Shown piece after piece: positions 55,634 to 64,000 of a stretch of 64,000 nt of DNA. The DNA is taken from assembly GCA_050485645.1 (NCBI GenBank), contig JBJHBT010000002.1:62001-126000 (forward strand), written 5' to 3'. Positions within the stretch are counted from its first letter, which is position 1; every line of letters starts with the position of its first letter. The notes beneath the pieces are model-generated. The model saw only the letters and a list, made by a program, of their open reading frames with translations. It made no database searches and was not told the origin of the DNA. Both the position numbers and the translations under genes were made by a program. The DNA is from JBJHBP01 sp050485645. GTDB taxonomy: Bacteria > Pseudomonadota > Gammaproteobacteria > Steroidobacterales > Rariloculaceae.

Positions 55634-58600
55634 CTACCAGCCGATGCCGATACGGAATCCGGTGACACGGTCCCGCTGCGGGCGATGCAGCGGATACGCC
55701 ATGTACAGTTCGATCGGCAGCATGCCGAACAGTATGCTGCGCGTGGCGATGCCGACACTGACCACCGGCACGCGTTCTGGTGTGGTGCGATCATAACGCC
55801 AGTCCACCGACTCCGATGCCGTCCATGCGGCACCGACATCCACGAACAGCAGCGCCTCCGTCGGCATGGCAGGGAACGACACCAGTCCGAAATCCTCGGT
55901 GCCCAGCACCTGTGCGCGAACTTCCAGATTCAGCACGCCGATGCGGCTGCCGATCAGCCGTTCGAACTCCGGGCAACTGTTCGACTGTTCGCTGAGTGAG
56001 CACTCTTCCACGGAGAACGAGCCGACTTCGTAGCCGCGGACCAGATTGTGATCACCAATATCCAAGGGACCGACACGAAAATCTTCGGCGCCGCTGCCCC
56101 AGCGGCCAACGTGCAATGCGCGCATCGCGAAAGTCACCGGACGGCGAAAGAAGTAGCGACGGTAGTCCAGAAGCCCCGTCTGGAAGCTCAAATCACCCGA
56201 GGTCCAGCCGGACTCGGCACGGAACCGCGTGCCGCGAATCGGCGAGGCGAAGCCGAACTGCGACGTATCGCGCACGAATGCCATCGACGCCTGCTGCAGG
56301 TTCAGCGTCGACGGTGCGGGGAAACGGCCGCTCTCCATGTACGGCGGCTGACCGAGGGGATACACATACCGCTCGAACTCGCGTTTGAAGCTCACACGCG
56401 TCACGCCCGCGGAAGCTTCAACCCGGTGGTTCAGTGACAGCGGATACTGCGCGATCAGCGAGCCGCCGCTGACGCGTTGCAGGTCGAAATAGCGCTCGAC
56501 GACATCCGCAGGCACCGTACCACCGCCCGGATCAGGAACCAGCTGCCGCGACACGAAGGTGGCGCTGGCCAGGTACGGGATTCGCGCAGCCCGCGCCCCC
56601 CACTGCAGCCGCCGCGACTGATTGAGAAAGGCCACCTCGGTGCCCAGCGTGTCCTCCAGACTGAGCACACCCTGTGTGCTGCCACCGCTGATCGACGTGG
56701 CCAGCATGCGCTCATTGAGAACATCGCTGAACAACATGCTGAATGAGCCGGAGGCGCCGGTGCCGAAGGCATCGGTGCCCACCTCCACCATCGCCGGACC
56801 GATGGCGGTGAGCCCCATTCGTGGCTGATAGGCGCTGCTCGGATACGGACGCCTGGCGCCGGGCAGGCCGGCGCCAGGGTTCTCCAGATACTGGCGCACC
56901 AGGCTCGGTTGCGTGTCATCGAACAACGGTGGCAGCTGTGCCGCCGCCGGCAGCGAAACCGCTTCCACGGGCTCGCCGACCAGGTCCGTCAACCTGTAGA
57001 CGTTCCAGCGCCCTTCCTCGAGCACCGAGAACATCACGGTGTCATCCGGACCGGCCACCGACAGCGCCGGACTCTTGGCGGTAAAACCCGACACTCCGGT
57101 CTGCACCGCGGTGAGACGCGACGTGACGCCAGACGCGAAATCGTGACGGAACACATCCGCAATGCCATCCGGCTCGGCAACGAAAAACAGGCTGTTGCCG
57201 TCCGCGGAAAACTTCGGATCGATGTGCTTGCCATGCCCGAACAACGACAACACTTCGATCCGTCGCGTCTCCATATCGAGCAGCGCAATCTGCAGGGCAC
57301 CGAACTGCAGCCGCTGCAGTTCGGTGCCGGGACCGCGATCGGTGACGAAGGCAATACGCGAACCGTCCGGCGAAACGCTGGGCAGAAGCGCCGAATAGCC
57401 GTCGTCGGTGAGACGCTCGATGTGCCCTGTTGCCAGTTCATAGCGATACAGATCACTGCCACCATCAACCACGGCGGAAAAAACCAGTGACCCGCCGTCC
57501 GGTGTCCAGACGGCATGCCGCATGCCCTTGATGCCCTCCAGATCCAGACGCCGCTCGACACGGCCAGCAGCCACATCGTAGATCGCTATGCGGCGTTCGC
57601 CGCGTGCGAACACCGAGAACGCAAACCGGCGTCCGTCGGGCGACCAGCCGACGCTGGAGTCGAGAAAACTGAGATTGTCGAAGTGGCCGTCGGCTTCCGA
57701 GCGCAGCAGACGTCGATCGATGCGCCCGGTCTGCGTATCCGCCAGAAACAGTTCGATGTCGAGATCCCGGGTGGACAGAAACGCCACCCACCGACCGTCA
57801 GGACTGAGACTGGGTGCAAGATTGAGACTGCCCCGTGTGGTATCCGCCGTGAGGACGGCGTCCGCCTGCTCGGCAACCGGTCGGCGCCCATCGAGAATGG
57901 GCCGATAGGCCTCATCCAGGGCCGCGTTGAACTCATCCAGAAACTCGTCCGGCGTCAGTTCCAGCACCTGATTGAATGCCGCATCCGGTCCAGAAATCAT
58001 CGCCCTGCGAAAGAACGCCCTGACGATGTCGTCGTTCCAGCGGCCGGCGATATAGGCGTATACGGCCTGGCCGAAGTGGTACGGCGACAGCTGACGCCGT
58101 GAACCGCCTCGGCCGGTGTGCGGCAGCATGTCGTGCAGCAGCGCATCACGCATCCACATCGCAGTGGCGGCATCATGCCGGCCTTCGGACAGATATTCGG
58201 CCAGCCCCTCGACGACCCACAACGGCAGGCGGAACAGCTGCCCCGGTTCGCCTTCCATCCGTGAACGTCTTGCCATGTCGAACTGGAACGCATGCACCAG
58301 CTCGTGTCCGATCACGTGATCATTGTCGGCATGAATACCGGTCAGCGGCAGTACGATCCGGTCCTGTAATGATTCGGTGAATCCACCGGTGCCCTCACCA
58401 ATGAGTCCCGAGGTCACCAGCGTCTGCTGAAAATCGGCGTGATCCTGATAAATGATCAGCGGCTTCTTCTCGTCGAAGTCGTGTTCGAAGAAGGTGGACA
58501 GACGGTGATACCAGCGCTCCGCCAGTCGCGCCACGTAGTCGGCGGCGGGCGTATCGGGCGGGTAGTAGTGAATGAGAAAGTGATCGGTTTCCAGCACCTG

Positions 58601-58732
58601 GAAATCGAACTGGTCCCACAGCACCTTGTTGCGCCCGAAATACTGACCTTCGACCACCGACGGCGCGGCGGCAAGCAGGACCGCTGCCAGAACGGCCATG
58701 GCACAGCCGGCGATTCTGCGCACGACCTTCAC
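55634..58732 (-). CDS. giant exported metallopeptidase / beta-propeller / outer-membrane barrel protein
   Basis: 1032 residues from the GTG at 58732 (VKVVRRIAGCAMAVLAAVLLAAA signal peptide); the frame is open to 58819. Domain 1 (about 30-280) is a gluzincin-type zinc peptidase of the MA clan: VIGHELVHAFQFDMA near 140-154, with the third ligand in WVVEGLAEYLSEG about 35 residues later. Domain 2 (about 305-610) is a TolB/PD40 propeller with repeated SPDGRWVAFLS, SPDGRRFAFSV, TPDGGSLVFSA, SPDGSRIAFVT and SADGNSLFFVA blades. Domain 3 (about 650-1032) is a BamA/Omp85-like barrel (RMGLTAIGPAMVEVG, LVRGYEVGSFS, IELYMAYPL, final IGIGW). It probably sits in the outer membrane with periplasmic peptidase and propeller. 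Confidence 0.85.
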   Translation of the reverse strand: MKVVRRIAGCAMAVLAAVLLAAAPSVVEGQYFGRNKVLWDQFDFQVLETDHFLIHYYPPDTPAADYVARLAERWYHRLSTFFEHDFDEKKPLIIYQDHADFQQTLVTSGLIGEGTGGFTESLQDRIVLPLTGIHADNDHVIGHELVHAFQFDMARRSRMEGEPGQLFRLPLWVVEGLAEYLSEGRHDAATAMWMRDALLHDMLPHTGRGGSRRQLSPYHFGQAVYAYIAGRWNDDIVRAFFRRAMISGPDAAFNQVLELTPDEFLDEFNAALDEAYRPILDGRRPVAEQADAVLTADTTRGSLNLAPSLSPDGRWVAFLSTRDLDIELFLADTQTGRIDRRLLRSEADGHFDNLSFLDSSVGWSPDGRRFAFSVFARGERRIAIYDVAAGRVERRLDLEGIKGMRHAVWTPDGGSLVFSAVVDGGSDLYRYELATGHIERLTDDGYSALLPSVSPDGSRIAFVTDRGPGTELQRLQFGALQIALLDMETRRIEVLSLFGHGKHIDPKFSADGNSLFFVAEPDGIADVFRHDFASGVTSRLTAVQTGVSGFTAKSPALSVAGPDDTVMFSVLEEGRWNVYRLTDLVGEPVEAVSLPAAAQLPPLFDDTQPSLVRQYLENPGAGLPGARRPYPSSAYQPRMGLTAIGPAMVEVGTDAFGTGASGSFSMLFSDVLNERMLATSISGGSTQGVLSLEDTLGTEVAFLNQSRRLQWGARAARIPYLASATFVSRQLVPDPGGGTVPADVVERYFDLQRVSGGSLIAQYPLSLNHRVEASAGVTRVSFKREFERYVYPLGQPPYMESGRFPAPSTLNLQQASMAFVRDTSQFGFASPIRGTRFRAESGWTSGDLSFQTGLLDYRRYFFRRPVTFAMRALHVGRWGSGAEDFRVGPLDIGDHNLVRGYEVGSFSVEECSLSEQSNSCPEFERLIGSRIGVLNLEVRAQVLGTEDFGLVSFPAMPTEALLFVDVGAAWTASESVDWRYDRTTPERVPVVSVGIATRSILFGMLPIELYMAYPLHRPQRDRVTGFRIGIGW

Positions 58733-58977
58733 ACCGGCGCGACCGGAGCGCGCCGGTACGCCAAGAACAATTCGACCCTGTAGCAATCCCGTATCCTCCG
58801 TACCGCGTCGCGGCCACAATCAATGCATGTTGACCCTGTTCAATACACGCGGTTCCACCATCGTGCGGCGCGAGCGCTCGCCATGATCCGTTAAGGTTGT
58901 GTTCAGGGTTCATCCGGTACCTTCCGGCCATAGTCCCGATACTGGCTTGACCGGTCATCGGCACCGGAGGACAGCAT
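58733..58977. other. divergent intergenic region, mostly upstream leader
   Basis: No separate gene is seen. The half next to 58978 is less GC-rich and contains AAGGTTGTGTTCAGGGTTCATCC (abridged, about 58890-58915) and GGAGGACAG just before the ATG of the DUF3300 gene. Promoters for both divergent genes are expected here, but I cannot place them with confidence. Confidence 0.4.
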
Positions 58978-60645
58978 ATGTTTAACATAACATCGAGCCG
59001 AGCGGCATCATCTTCGCGCAACGCCCACCGTGTCGGCTGGCTTGCGGTTCTGCTTCTGGCTTTTTCCACCGGCCCCGCCACCGCCCAGCCAGTGGCCGAC
59101 GACCTCAGTGACGTGGTCGGCCGGATCGCCCTGTACCCGGATCCGCTGATCGCAATTGTCCTGCCTGCATCCACCTATCCGCTTCAGGTCGTACAGGCCG
59201 CCAGATTTCTCGAAGACTACGAATATGATTCGAGTCTGCAACCGAATCCGGACTGGGACGACGCTGTCATCGCGCTGCTGAACTATCCGGAAGTCCTCGC
59301 CATGATGAATGAGGACCTCGACTGGACGTGGACGCTGGGCGAGGAAGTACTGTACGACCAGGACGGTGTGCTGGACGCGGTCCAGCGCTTCAGGGATCGC
59401 GCCTATGCCGCTGGCAATCTGCGCAGCGATGAACGCCAGGTGGTCAGCCGCAGCGACACCGTGATCGAAGTTGTGCCGGTTCAGCCGGAAGTCATCTACG
59501 TGCCCTACTACGAACCCCGACGTGTCGTGGTCTACCAGCCTGCGCCAGTGATCTGGTACTACCCGCGCGCCTACCCCGTGTATTACTACCCCTATCCGGT
59601 GGACTACCTGTTCCCGACACGCTACTTCTGGGGTGTCACCACGGTGTTCTCGATCGGCTGGCGGACCCGTGTGGTGCACGTCCACCATCATCATTACACC
59701 GGTCACCCGTTTTTCGGACGCCCCTACCATGTGCCGTACTACGTTCGCGCGCCACAGACGGTGACCAATATCAACATCCGTATCGACAACCGTCGAGGCG
59801 ATGTCTGGCGACCGGCCAGTCGTGGCGGCTCACGGCCTCAGACCGTGTCGCGCCGCGATTCGGACTCACGCTTCACTGTTGATGCCCGCGACGACAGCCG
59901 ACGCCAGACCCGGACCGATTCACGACGGGACGCAGCCGCTACCGGATCCGATGCACGCGCCACCAGTCGCACCGAAACGGCTCGAACCGTGTCCGGTAGC
60001 AGCCGGATCAATGAGCGCTTCGATGCGCGCGTGGCCACGCGGGACGGCGGCCGCGAAACCGGTGTCGGCGTACGTGCCACGACCACGCCGCGATCCACGC
60101 AGCCATCGACGGCGCCCCGCAGCGGAACGCCGCAGGTCACCACACCACGTAGCGAACGCTCCACCGGAACGATCTCCGGGCGCACCGGCAACCGGCCGGC
60201 AACGGGTGACAGGGCTACCGGCGGTGACAGCGCAACCGGCGACAGGCCAACGTCAGCGGGTCGACTGGCTGCACCGGCACAGACTCCGCAACGCCGGACT
60301 TCGACGCAGTCGCAGTCGCAGTCGCAGACAACGCAGAGGCAGACCACGCTGGCGCCGCCCGCGCAGCCCCCGACGCGTATTCAGCAGCCCCGGACTTCGC
60401 CTCAGGCCCAGCCCCGGACCCAGCCCCGCACTCAGCCGGCTCAGCCTCAGTCGACCCAGCGGTCACCGTCCCGCGTGACCGCTACGCCGAACCGCTCGAC
60501 CAGCCCGGCGACTCCTGCCGCACCTTCCGCGCCTTCCGCGGACAGGGGCAGCACATCGCGCAGCAGCACACCACCGGCACGAACCTCGAACGACGGCCGC
60601 GCAACGATCAACCGCAGGGAACCATCGAACAGTCGCACACGCTGA
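58978..60645 (+). CDS. DUF3300 exported protein with long disordered basic tail
   Basis: 555 residues with GGAGG upstream and a signal peptide (LAVLLLAFSTGPATAQP). The DUF3300 domain (about 40-260) reads DVVGRIALYPDPLIAIVLPASTYPLQVVQAARFL, WDDAVIALLNYPEVLAMMNEDLDWT and VQPEVIYVPYYEPRRVVVY, and ends in a tyrosine/proline/histidine-rich part (YYYPYPVDY, VHVHHHHYTGHPF). The last 280 residues are disordered and rich in arginine, threonine, serine and glutamine (QPRTQPRTQPAQPQ), with DNA-level repeats. Function of DUF3300 is unknown; the tail could bind peptidoglycan, nucleic acid or other polyanions. Confidence 0.87.
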   Translation: MFNITSSRAASSSRNAHRVGWLAVLLLAFSTGPATAQPVADDLSDVVGRIALYPDPLIAIVLPASTYPLQVVQAARFLEDYEYDSSLQPNPDWDDAVIALLNYPEVLAMMNEDLDWTWTLGEEVLYDQDGVLDAVQRFRDRAYAAGNLRSDERQVVSRSDTVIEVVPVQPEVIYVPYYEPRRVVVYQPAPVIWYYPRAYPVYYYPYPVDYLFPTRYFWGVTTVFSIGWRTRVVHVHHHHYTGHPFFGRPYHVPYYVRAPQTVTNINIRIDNRRGDVWRPASRGGSRPQTVSRRDSDSRFTVDARDDSRRQTRTDSRRDAAATGSDARATSRTETARTVSGSSRINERFDARVATRDGGRETGVGVRATTTPRSTQPSTAPRSGTPQVTTPRSERSTGTISGRTGNRPATGDRATGGDSATGDRPTSAGRLAAPAQTPQRRTSTQSQSQSQTTQRQTTLAPPAQPPTRIQQPRTSPQAQPRTQPRTQPAQPQSTQRSPSRVTATPNRSTSPATPAAPSAPSADRGSTSRSSTPPARTSNDGRATINRREPSNSRTR

Positions 60646-60670
60646 AGCTGAGGCTGAGGCTGAGGCTGAG
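60641..60670. repeat. (GCTGAR)5 hexanucleotide repeat
   Basis: GCTGAA followed by four GCTGAG units, starting within the last codon and stop of the DUF3300 gene. The TGA stop (60643-60645) is part of the first unit, and each unit in the same frame would carry another TGA, so the array acts as a chain of stop codons. Confidence 0.9.
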
Positions 60671-60730
60671 GCTACTGACGATGACCGCCGACGCAGGCAG
60701 CGCCGCAGCGACGCGCCGCAGCCTGGCGAC

Positions 60731-61756
60731 CTACTCGCCCAGGCGATCCGCGAGTCGCCTGAACACGCGCCGGGCGTTGCCCTCGAAAATCTGCCTGCGC
60801 TGTTCGTCGTCGAGGCGTGTGCTCTGATCGATGTAGCGCCTGGTGTCATCGAAATAGAAACCGGTCTCCGGATCGATGCCGCGCACCGCACCAACCATTT
60901 CCGACGCGAACAGAATATTGTCCAGCGGAATCACGTCGAGCAGCAGATCGATACCCGGCTGGTGGTAGACGCAGGTATCGAAGTACACGTTGTTCAGCAC
61001 CGACTCCGCCAGCGGTGGGCGCTTGAGCATGTCCGCCAGTCCGCGAAAACGCCCCCAGTGATAGGGAACGGCGCCACCGCCGTGCGGAATGATCATCTTC
61101 AGGGCAGGGAAGTCGCGGAACACATCCGACGTCATCAACTGCATGAAGGCGATCGTATCGGCCGCCAGATAATAGGAACCCGTGGTCTGCATGTAAGGCG
61201 TGTTGCAGGCACCGCTGACATGCACCATGGCGGGCACCTCGAGTTCGCACATTTTCTCGTACAGCGGATACCAGTATCGATCTCCCAGATCCGGCCCGGT
61301 GAAGTATCCGCCACTGGGATCGGGATTCAGATTGCACCCGACGAACCCCAGCTCCAGCACACACCGCTCCAGCTCACGCACCGACGCATCGATGGATGCA
61401 CCCGGCGACTGCGGCAACTGCGCCGCACCGATGAAGTTGTCCGGATACAGCTGGGTCAGTCGATAGATCAGGTCATTGCAATGTTCGGTCCACGTCGTAC
61501 TGGTGGACTGGTTGCCGATGTGATGTCCCATCCAGCTGGCGCGCGGCGAGAAAATCGTGACGTCGGTACCGCGTTCACGCTGCAGCTTGAGCTGGGCACC
61601 TTCCACGCTCTCACGCAGCTCATCATCACTGATCCTGACCTCGCCTTTGACCGCGGGATACTGCGGGTCCCTGGCCAGATCGGATTTCTGTTGGTCCCGA
61701 TATTCACCCAGCGCTTTCGGCGCGGTCGTATAGTGACCATGGCAGTCTATGATCAT
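60731..61756 (-). CDS. ligJ: amidohydrolase-2 family, 4-oxalomesaconate hydratase (LigJ)-like
   Basis: 341 residues, the length of LigJ. In the protocatechuate 4,5-cleavage pathway LigJ hydrates 4-oxalomesaconate to 4-carboxy-4-hydroxy-2-oxoadipate. Metal-site residues appear in MIIDCHGHYTTAPKAL (D and HxH, positions 4-8), AMVHVSGACNT and IIPHGGGAVPYHWGRFRG. Also characteristic are FSPRASWMGHHIG, GCNLNPDPSGGYF, YFDTCVYHQPGIDLL and LFASEMVGAVRGIDPETG. GGAAGTGAG precedes the ATG. No other aromatic-degradation gene is in the window, so the physiological substrate could be a related acid. Confidence 0.78.
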   Translation of the reverse strand: MIIDCHGHYTTAPKALGEYRDQQKSDLARDPQYPAVKGEVRISDDELRESVEGAQLKLQRERGTDVTIFSPRASWMGHHIGNQSTSTTWTEHCNDLIYRLTQLYPDNFIGAAQLPQSPGASIDASVRELERCVLELGFVGCNLNPDPSGGYFTGPDLGDRYWYPLYEKMCELEVPAMVHVSGACNTPYMQTTGSYYLAADTIAFMQLMTSDVFRDFPALKMIIPHGGGAVPYHWGRFRGLADMLKRPPLAESVLNNVYFDTCVYHQPGIDLLLDVIPLDNILFASEMVGAVRGIDPETGFYFDDTRRYIDQSTRLDDEQRRQIFEGNARRVFRRLADRLGE

Positions 61757-61826
61757 TGCTCACTTCCAGTTTCAGCAGGATTGATTTCCGCACGGCTCCG
61801 CATTGGCCGCGGGGCCACTTCAGCTG

Positions 61827-61844
61827 GCGACATTATAGTGTCGC
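61827..61844 (-). promoter_or_regulatory. ligJ -10 box inside an 18-bp dyad (operator candidate)
   Basis: GCGACA at 61827-61832 and TGTCGC at 61839-61844 form a perfect inverted repeat. Read on the minus strand the centre supplies TATAAT (61837-61832), a perfect -10 hexamer, about 75 bases before the ligJ start. A repressor bound to the dyad would cover the promoter. No clear -35 box is visible, which would fit an activator-dependent or repressor-controlled promoter. Confidence 0.5.
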
Positions 61845-62980
61845 TAACGCAAAACGCCCGTGCCGGCCGCCGGCGGGACGGCAGCCGCGGGCCGATCACA
61901 CCGGGATGCGGACGCAAGCCAGGCCAGTGCCGCCATCACTTCGGGCTGATCGGGCAGCACCGGCAACCGCTCCGCAGCGGCGGGAACCGCGACATCGGGC
62001 TCGATGGCCTGTTGATGGATGCGTCCATGACGATCCGCGGTTGCGGCCACCGTCAGCGCCATCGTCGCGCCATCACCCAGCGGGAACGAGCGATTCACCG
62101 TGCTCACGCCACGCGTAGGTTCACCGAAGGTGCGTGTCCCATCGCGACCGGCGAAGACGATCGCCACCGCTTCGCCCGCGCTGGCGGTCATCGGCCCGAT
62201 CAGAAGCGCAACCGGCATGGAAGCCAGCTCGTCATCGCGAACCGGTTCGAACACCCGCAGTTGCACGGACTCGTCGAGCCCACTCTGTCCGTCGCGGTAC
62301 CAGACCGGAACGCGGCGACCGTCGGCATGCACCGCGAATGCCCAGACACCATCGCCCAGCAGTGGCCCTGTGCCGGTCAGCATGGGCCAGAAAGTACCTC
62401 CGGTGTTGCCGCGCAAATCCACGATCCAGCCACAGGCACCCTGTGCCGACAGCTCATCGATGCGTGACTGTATGTCGGCCGCATACGCCTGCTGCATCGC
62501 GTGTGTACCGCGCGGAAAAGCGGGAACGGACAGATAGCCCACGCCGTCCAGCATCTGACTGCGCTGTTCCAGTGAGAACATCGGATTGCGTTCCCGCGCG
62601 CCCCAGGTCACCGGCCTTTGCGCAGGCCATGCGCCGCCGCGCAGGAAGCTGTGCCCGTCACCCAGTTCGCGCAGCGCCTCACGCAACACCGGATGGGTGT
62701 CGGCCGCTACGACCGCCCCGTCCGCACGCGCCAGCACCCGCGCCCGGAACTGTGGCCAGTCGATATGATCCCGGTTGATCGAGTGTTCCTGCATGATGTC
62801 GAGCGCGAAGCGCAGGTAGGCATGCGCCTGTGCGGAGATTCCCCGCGTGGCGCGCTCCTCTCCGGGCAGGTTGTGCACGAACAGCGGCATCGCAACTGAT
62901 ATCACCATGATTATCAGAAGCTTGCGAAACTTTCTGCGAGCCGGTTCCATGCCGGCTGCCACACGCCGTGTCACCGCCAT
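61844..62980 (-). CDS. S41-family C-terminal-processing-type peptidase
   Basis: 378 residues. A signal anchor (KLLIIMVISVAMPLFVHNLPG) follows a basic start. The helical N-terminal part (AYLRFALDIMQEHSINRDHIDWPQFRARVLARA) and the core match the Tsp/S41 family: ELGDGHSFLRG, GWIVDLRGNTGGTFWPML and the catalytic serine in LIGPMTASAGEAVAIVFAG near 265. The usual lysine partner, about 25 residues on, is not clear in GTRTFGEPTRGVST, so the dyad may differ. No PDZ domain is obvious. AAAGGATG precedes the ATG. Likely periplasmic; substrate unknown. Confidence 0.87.
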   Translation of the reverse strand: MAVTRRVAAGMEPARRKFRKLLIIMVISVAMPLFVHNLPGEERATRGISAQAHAYLRFALDIMQEHSINRDHIDWPQFRARVLARADGAVVAADTHPVLREALRELGDGHSFLRGGAWPAQRPVTWGARERNPMFSLEQRSQMLDGVGYLSVPAFPRGTHAMQQAYAADIQSRIDELSAQGACGWIVDLRGNTGGTFWPMLTGTGPLLGDGVWAFAVHADGRRVPVWYRDGQSGLDESVQLRVFEPVRDDELASMPVALLIGPMTASAGEAVAIVFAGRDGTRTFGEPTRGVSTVNRSFPLGDGATMALTVAATADRHGRIHQQAIEPDVAVPAAAERLPVLPDQPEVMAALAWLASASRCDRPAAAVPPAAGTGVLR

Positions 62981-63203
62981 GCCACATCCTTTCCGCCCAA
63001 CCTCGTCATCAGACTACCAAAACCCGGGCCTTGGGTCGGCGATGGCGCAACCAGCACCACTGCGGTATCCTCGATTCATCGTCTGTGATCCCGACGCGCT
63101 TCCTGACGGATACGGCGTCAACCATAACCAGATACGAGCGATCGCAGCCCGCGCGCTGTCCTTCCGAGGATCGCGACCACCCACGGCGTCAGGGGAGGCG
63201 GCC

Positions 63204-63791
63204 ATGGCACTCGCAACACGTATCGCCACGTCCAGGCTCATGCTGCGCGGCTGGAAAGCCTCTGACGCGCGTCAGCTGCGCGAATCCATCCTCGCCAGCC
63301 AGGAAGAACTGCGACGGGTGTTTCCCTGGGCCGCGGCCGACAGACTGTCGGCGCAGGACACCACGCAGTGGCTGGCAGAGAGGCGCGAAGCATTTCTGAG
63401 CGACCGGAGCTGGTCGTACGGCCTGTTTGATTCCGCCGAAACCAAGGTGCTGGGTGGTCTGGACGTAAGGCCGGGACGGCGTCAGTGCGACAGGGAAATC
63501 AGCTACTGGGTCCGCACCCGCTGCACACGGCGTGGCTATGCCACGGAGGCCGTGTCGGCAATCACGTCTCACCTCTTCACGGACGAGGATGTCGATTGCA
63601 TCGTCATCCGCTGTCAGCCGACCAACGCACGCGGTGCGGCCATTCCCGAACGTCTGGGCTACACGCCCCGGGAACGGGAAGAGTCACTGGATGACAGTGC
63701 ACCCAATCGCAGTGTGTGGGAACTGTCCCGTCTGCAGTACTTTGCGGCCGTACAGCTGGCTGTTCAGCCACGACCCTGGTTGAACCGGTAA
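63204..63791 (+). CDS. GNAT N-acetyltransferase (RimJ-like)
   Basis: 195 residues from the ATG at 63204, which has GGGGAGG six bases upstream; the frame is open to 62847 without homology. Features of the RimJ/RimL-type acetyltransferases: TSRLMLRGWKASDARQLRESI at the start, LGGLDVRPGRRQCDREISYWVRTRCTRRGYATEAVSAI (coenzyme A-binding motif A with R-x-x-G-Y-A/G), and CQPTNARGAAIPERLGYTPRE. Substrate unknown; N-terminal acetylation of a protein or modification of a small molecule are both possible. Confidence 0.88.
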   Translation: MALATRIATSRLMLRGWKASDARQLRESILASQEELRRVFPWAAADRLSAQDTTQWLAERREAFLSDRSWSYGLFDSAETKVLGGLDVRPGRRQCDREISYWVRTRCTRRGYATEAVSAITSHLFTDEDVDCIVIRCQPTNARGAAIPERLGYTPREREESLDDSAPNRSVWELSRLQYFAAVQLAVQPRPWLNR

Positions 63792-63888
63792 CCACCGGTA
63801 TCACGAACAGGGCGCCGCGTCAGCCGGGCTGACCGCAGCCAGCCCGGCCCGTCTGATCCAGCCGGCGGCCGGCAGCGGCGGCGAACGG

Positions 63889-64000
63889 TCAGTTCACGGA
63901 TACGATGCGAACGTTGAACGTCAGCGACTCACCGGCCAGCGGATGATTGAAATCCAGTACCACGGTGTCGTCACGAATCTCGTGGACTCGGATCGGGCCT
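63889..64000 (-). CDS. FKBP-type peptidyl-prolyl isomerase, C-terminal end (partial)
   Basis: The last 36 codons of a gene entering from the right edge. They read VVLDFNHPLAGESLTFNVRIVSVN, the end of the SlyD/FkpB-type FKBP domain (D.NHPLAG..L.F.V.V..V), followed by TGA at 63891-63889. The absence of a histidine-rich tail argues for FkpB-like over SlyD-like, but the N-terminal part is outside the window. It would be a folding helper for proline-containing proteins. Confidence 0.85.
   Translation of the reverse strand, partial: GPIRVHEIRDDTVVLDFNHPLAGESLTFNVRIVSVN

Noticed and set aside
59008..59730. 240-codon minus-strand frame opposite DUF3300
   Set aside because: It is a shadow of the conserved DUF3300 domain with no start signals.

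Overview
The window is GC-rich chromosomal DNA of a gammaproteobacterium. The evidence is the housekeeping set rplU-rpmA-obgE next to ispB, rpsT divergent from murJ-ribF, rarA, a metF-type reductase, and many cell-envelope families typical of free-living Gammaproteobacteria (AsmA/DUF748, TorF-type barrel, DUF3300, TRAP uptake, CPA2 antiporter). ribF is not followed by ileS-lspA, so local synteny differs from Escherichia or Pseudomonas. I cannot name the genus; an environmental, probably uncultured lineage is my inference. There is one tRNA (Pro, CGG) and no rRNA, CRISPR array, prophage or intact insertion sequence.

Layout. 0-4.5 kb: a ribbon-helix-helix gene with an overlapping 58-codon gene, a DUF924 gene, murJ-ribF, rpsT. 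4.5-7.3 kb: a less GC-rich accessory patch with a decayed IS4/Tn5-type transposase, a frameshifted DUF6788 remnant and two orphan exported proteins. 7.4-10.5 kb: rplU-rpmA-obgE and ispB. 10.6-20.8 kb: DUF1244/sulfotransferase pair, host-attachment family protein, metF-like gene, tandem DUF6644 membrane proteins, gamma-glutamyltransferase, and rarA-SLC13-AI-2E transporter. 20.9-26.5 kb: two exported CxxCH proteins, then an ECF sigma factor, its zinc-finger anti-sigma factor and a subtilisin-like protease, facing a TorF-type barrel. 26.7-30.2 kb: tRNA-Pro, K+ channel and UPF0210/ACT pair.

32.5-38.8 kb holds the most striking unit: a tightly packed operon of a Sel1-type membrane protein, a periplasmic VWA protein resembling the extracytoplasmic half of the type VI secretion kinase PpkA, and a LolD/LolC-like ABC transporter (compare TagT/TagS), followed by a trypsin-like protease with a duplicated C-terminal domain. 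No kinase or type VI structural gene is present. I infer an envelope-sensing module that stands apart from type VI secretion. Its ATPase gene appears to start at a CTG codon.

38.8-50 kb: universal stress protein, CPA2 antiporter, YdjM-like protein and TraB-family protein in one direction; then a barrel protein, DUF4159, NfeD-like, DUF1080, hydroxypyruvate-isomerase-like and DUF3500 genes. 50-64 kb: bactofilin, a NaChBac/NavAb-type sodium channel, a DctPQM TRAP operon, a giant metallopeptidase/beta-propeller/outer-membrane-barrel protein, DUF3300, a LigJ-like hydratase behind a dyad-containing promoter, an S41 peptidase, a GNAT acetyltransferase and the end of an FKBP-type isomerase. Several genes have a -10-like hexamer only 6-7 nt before the start codon, suggesting leaderless transcripts.
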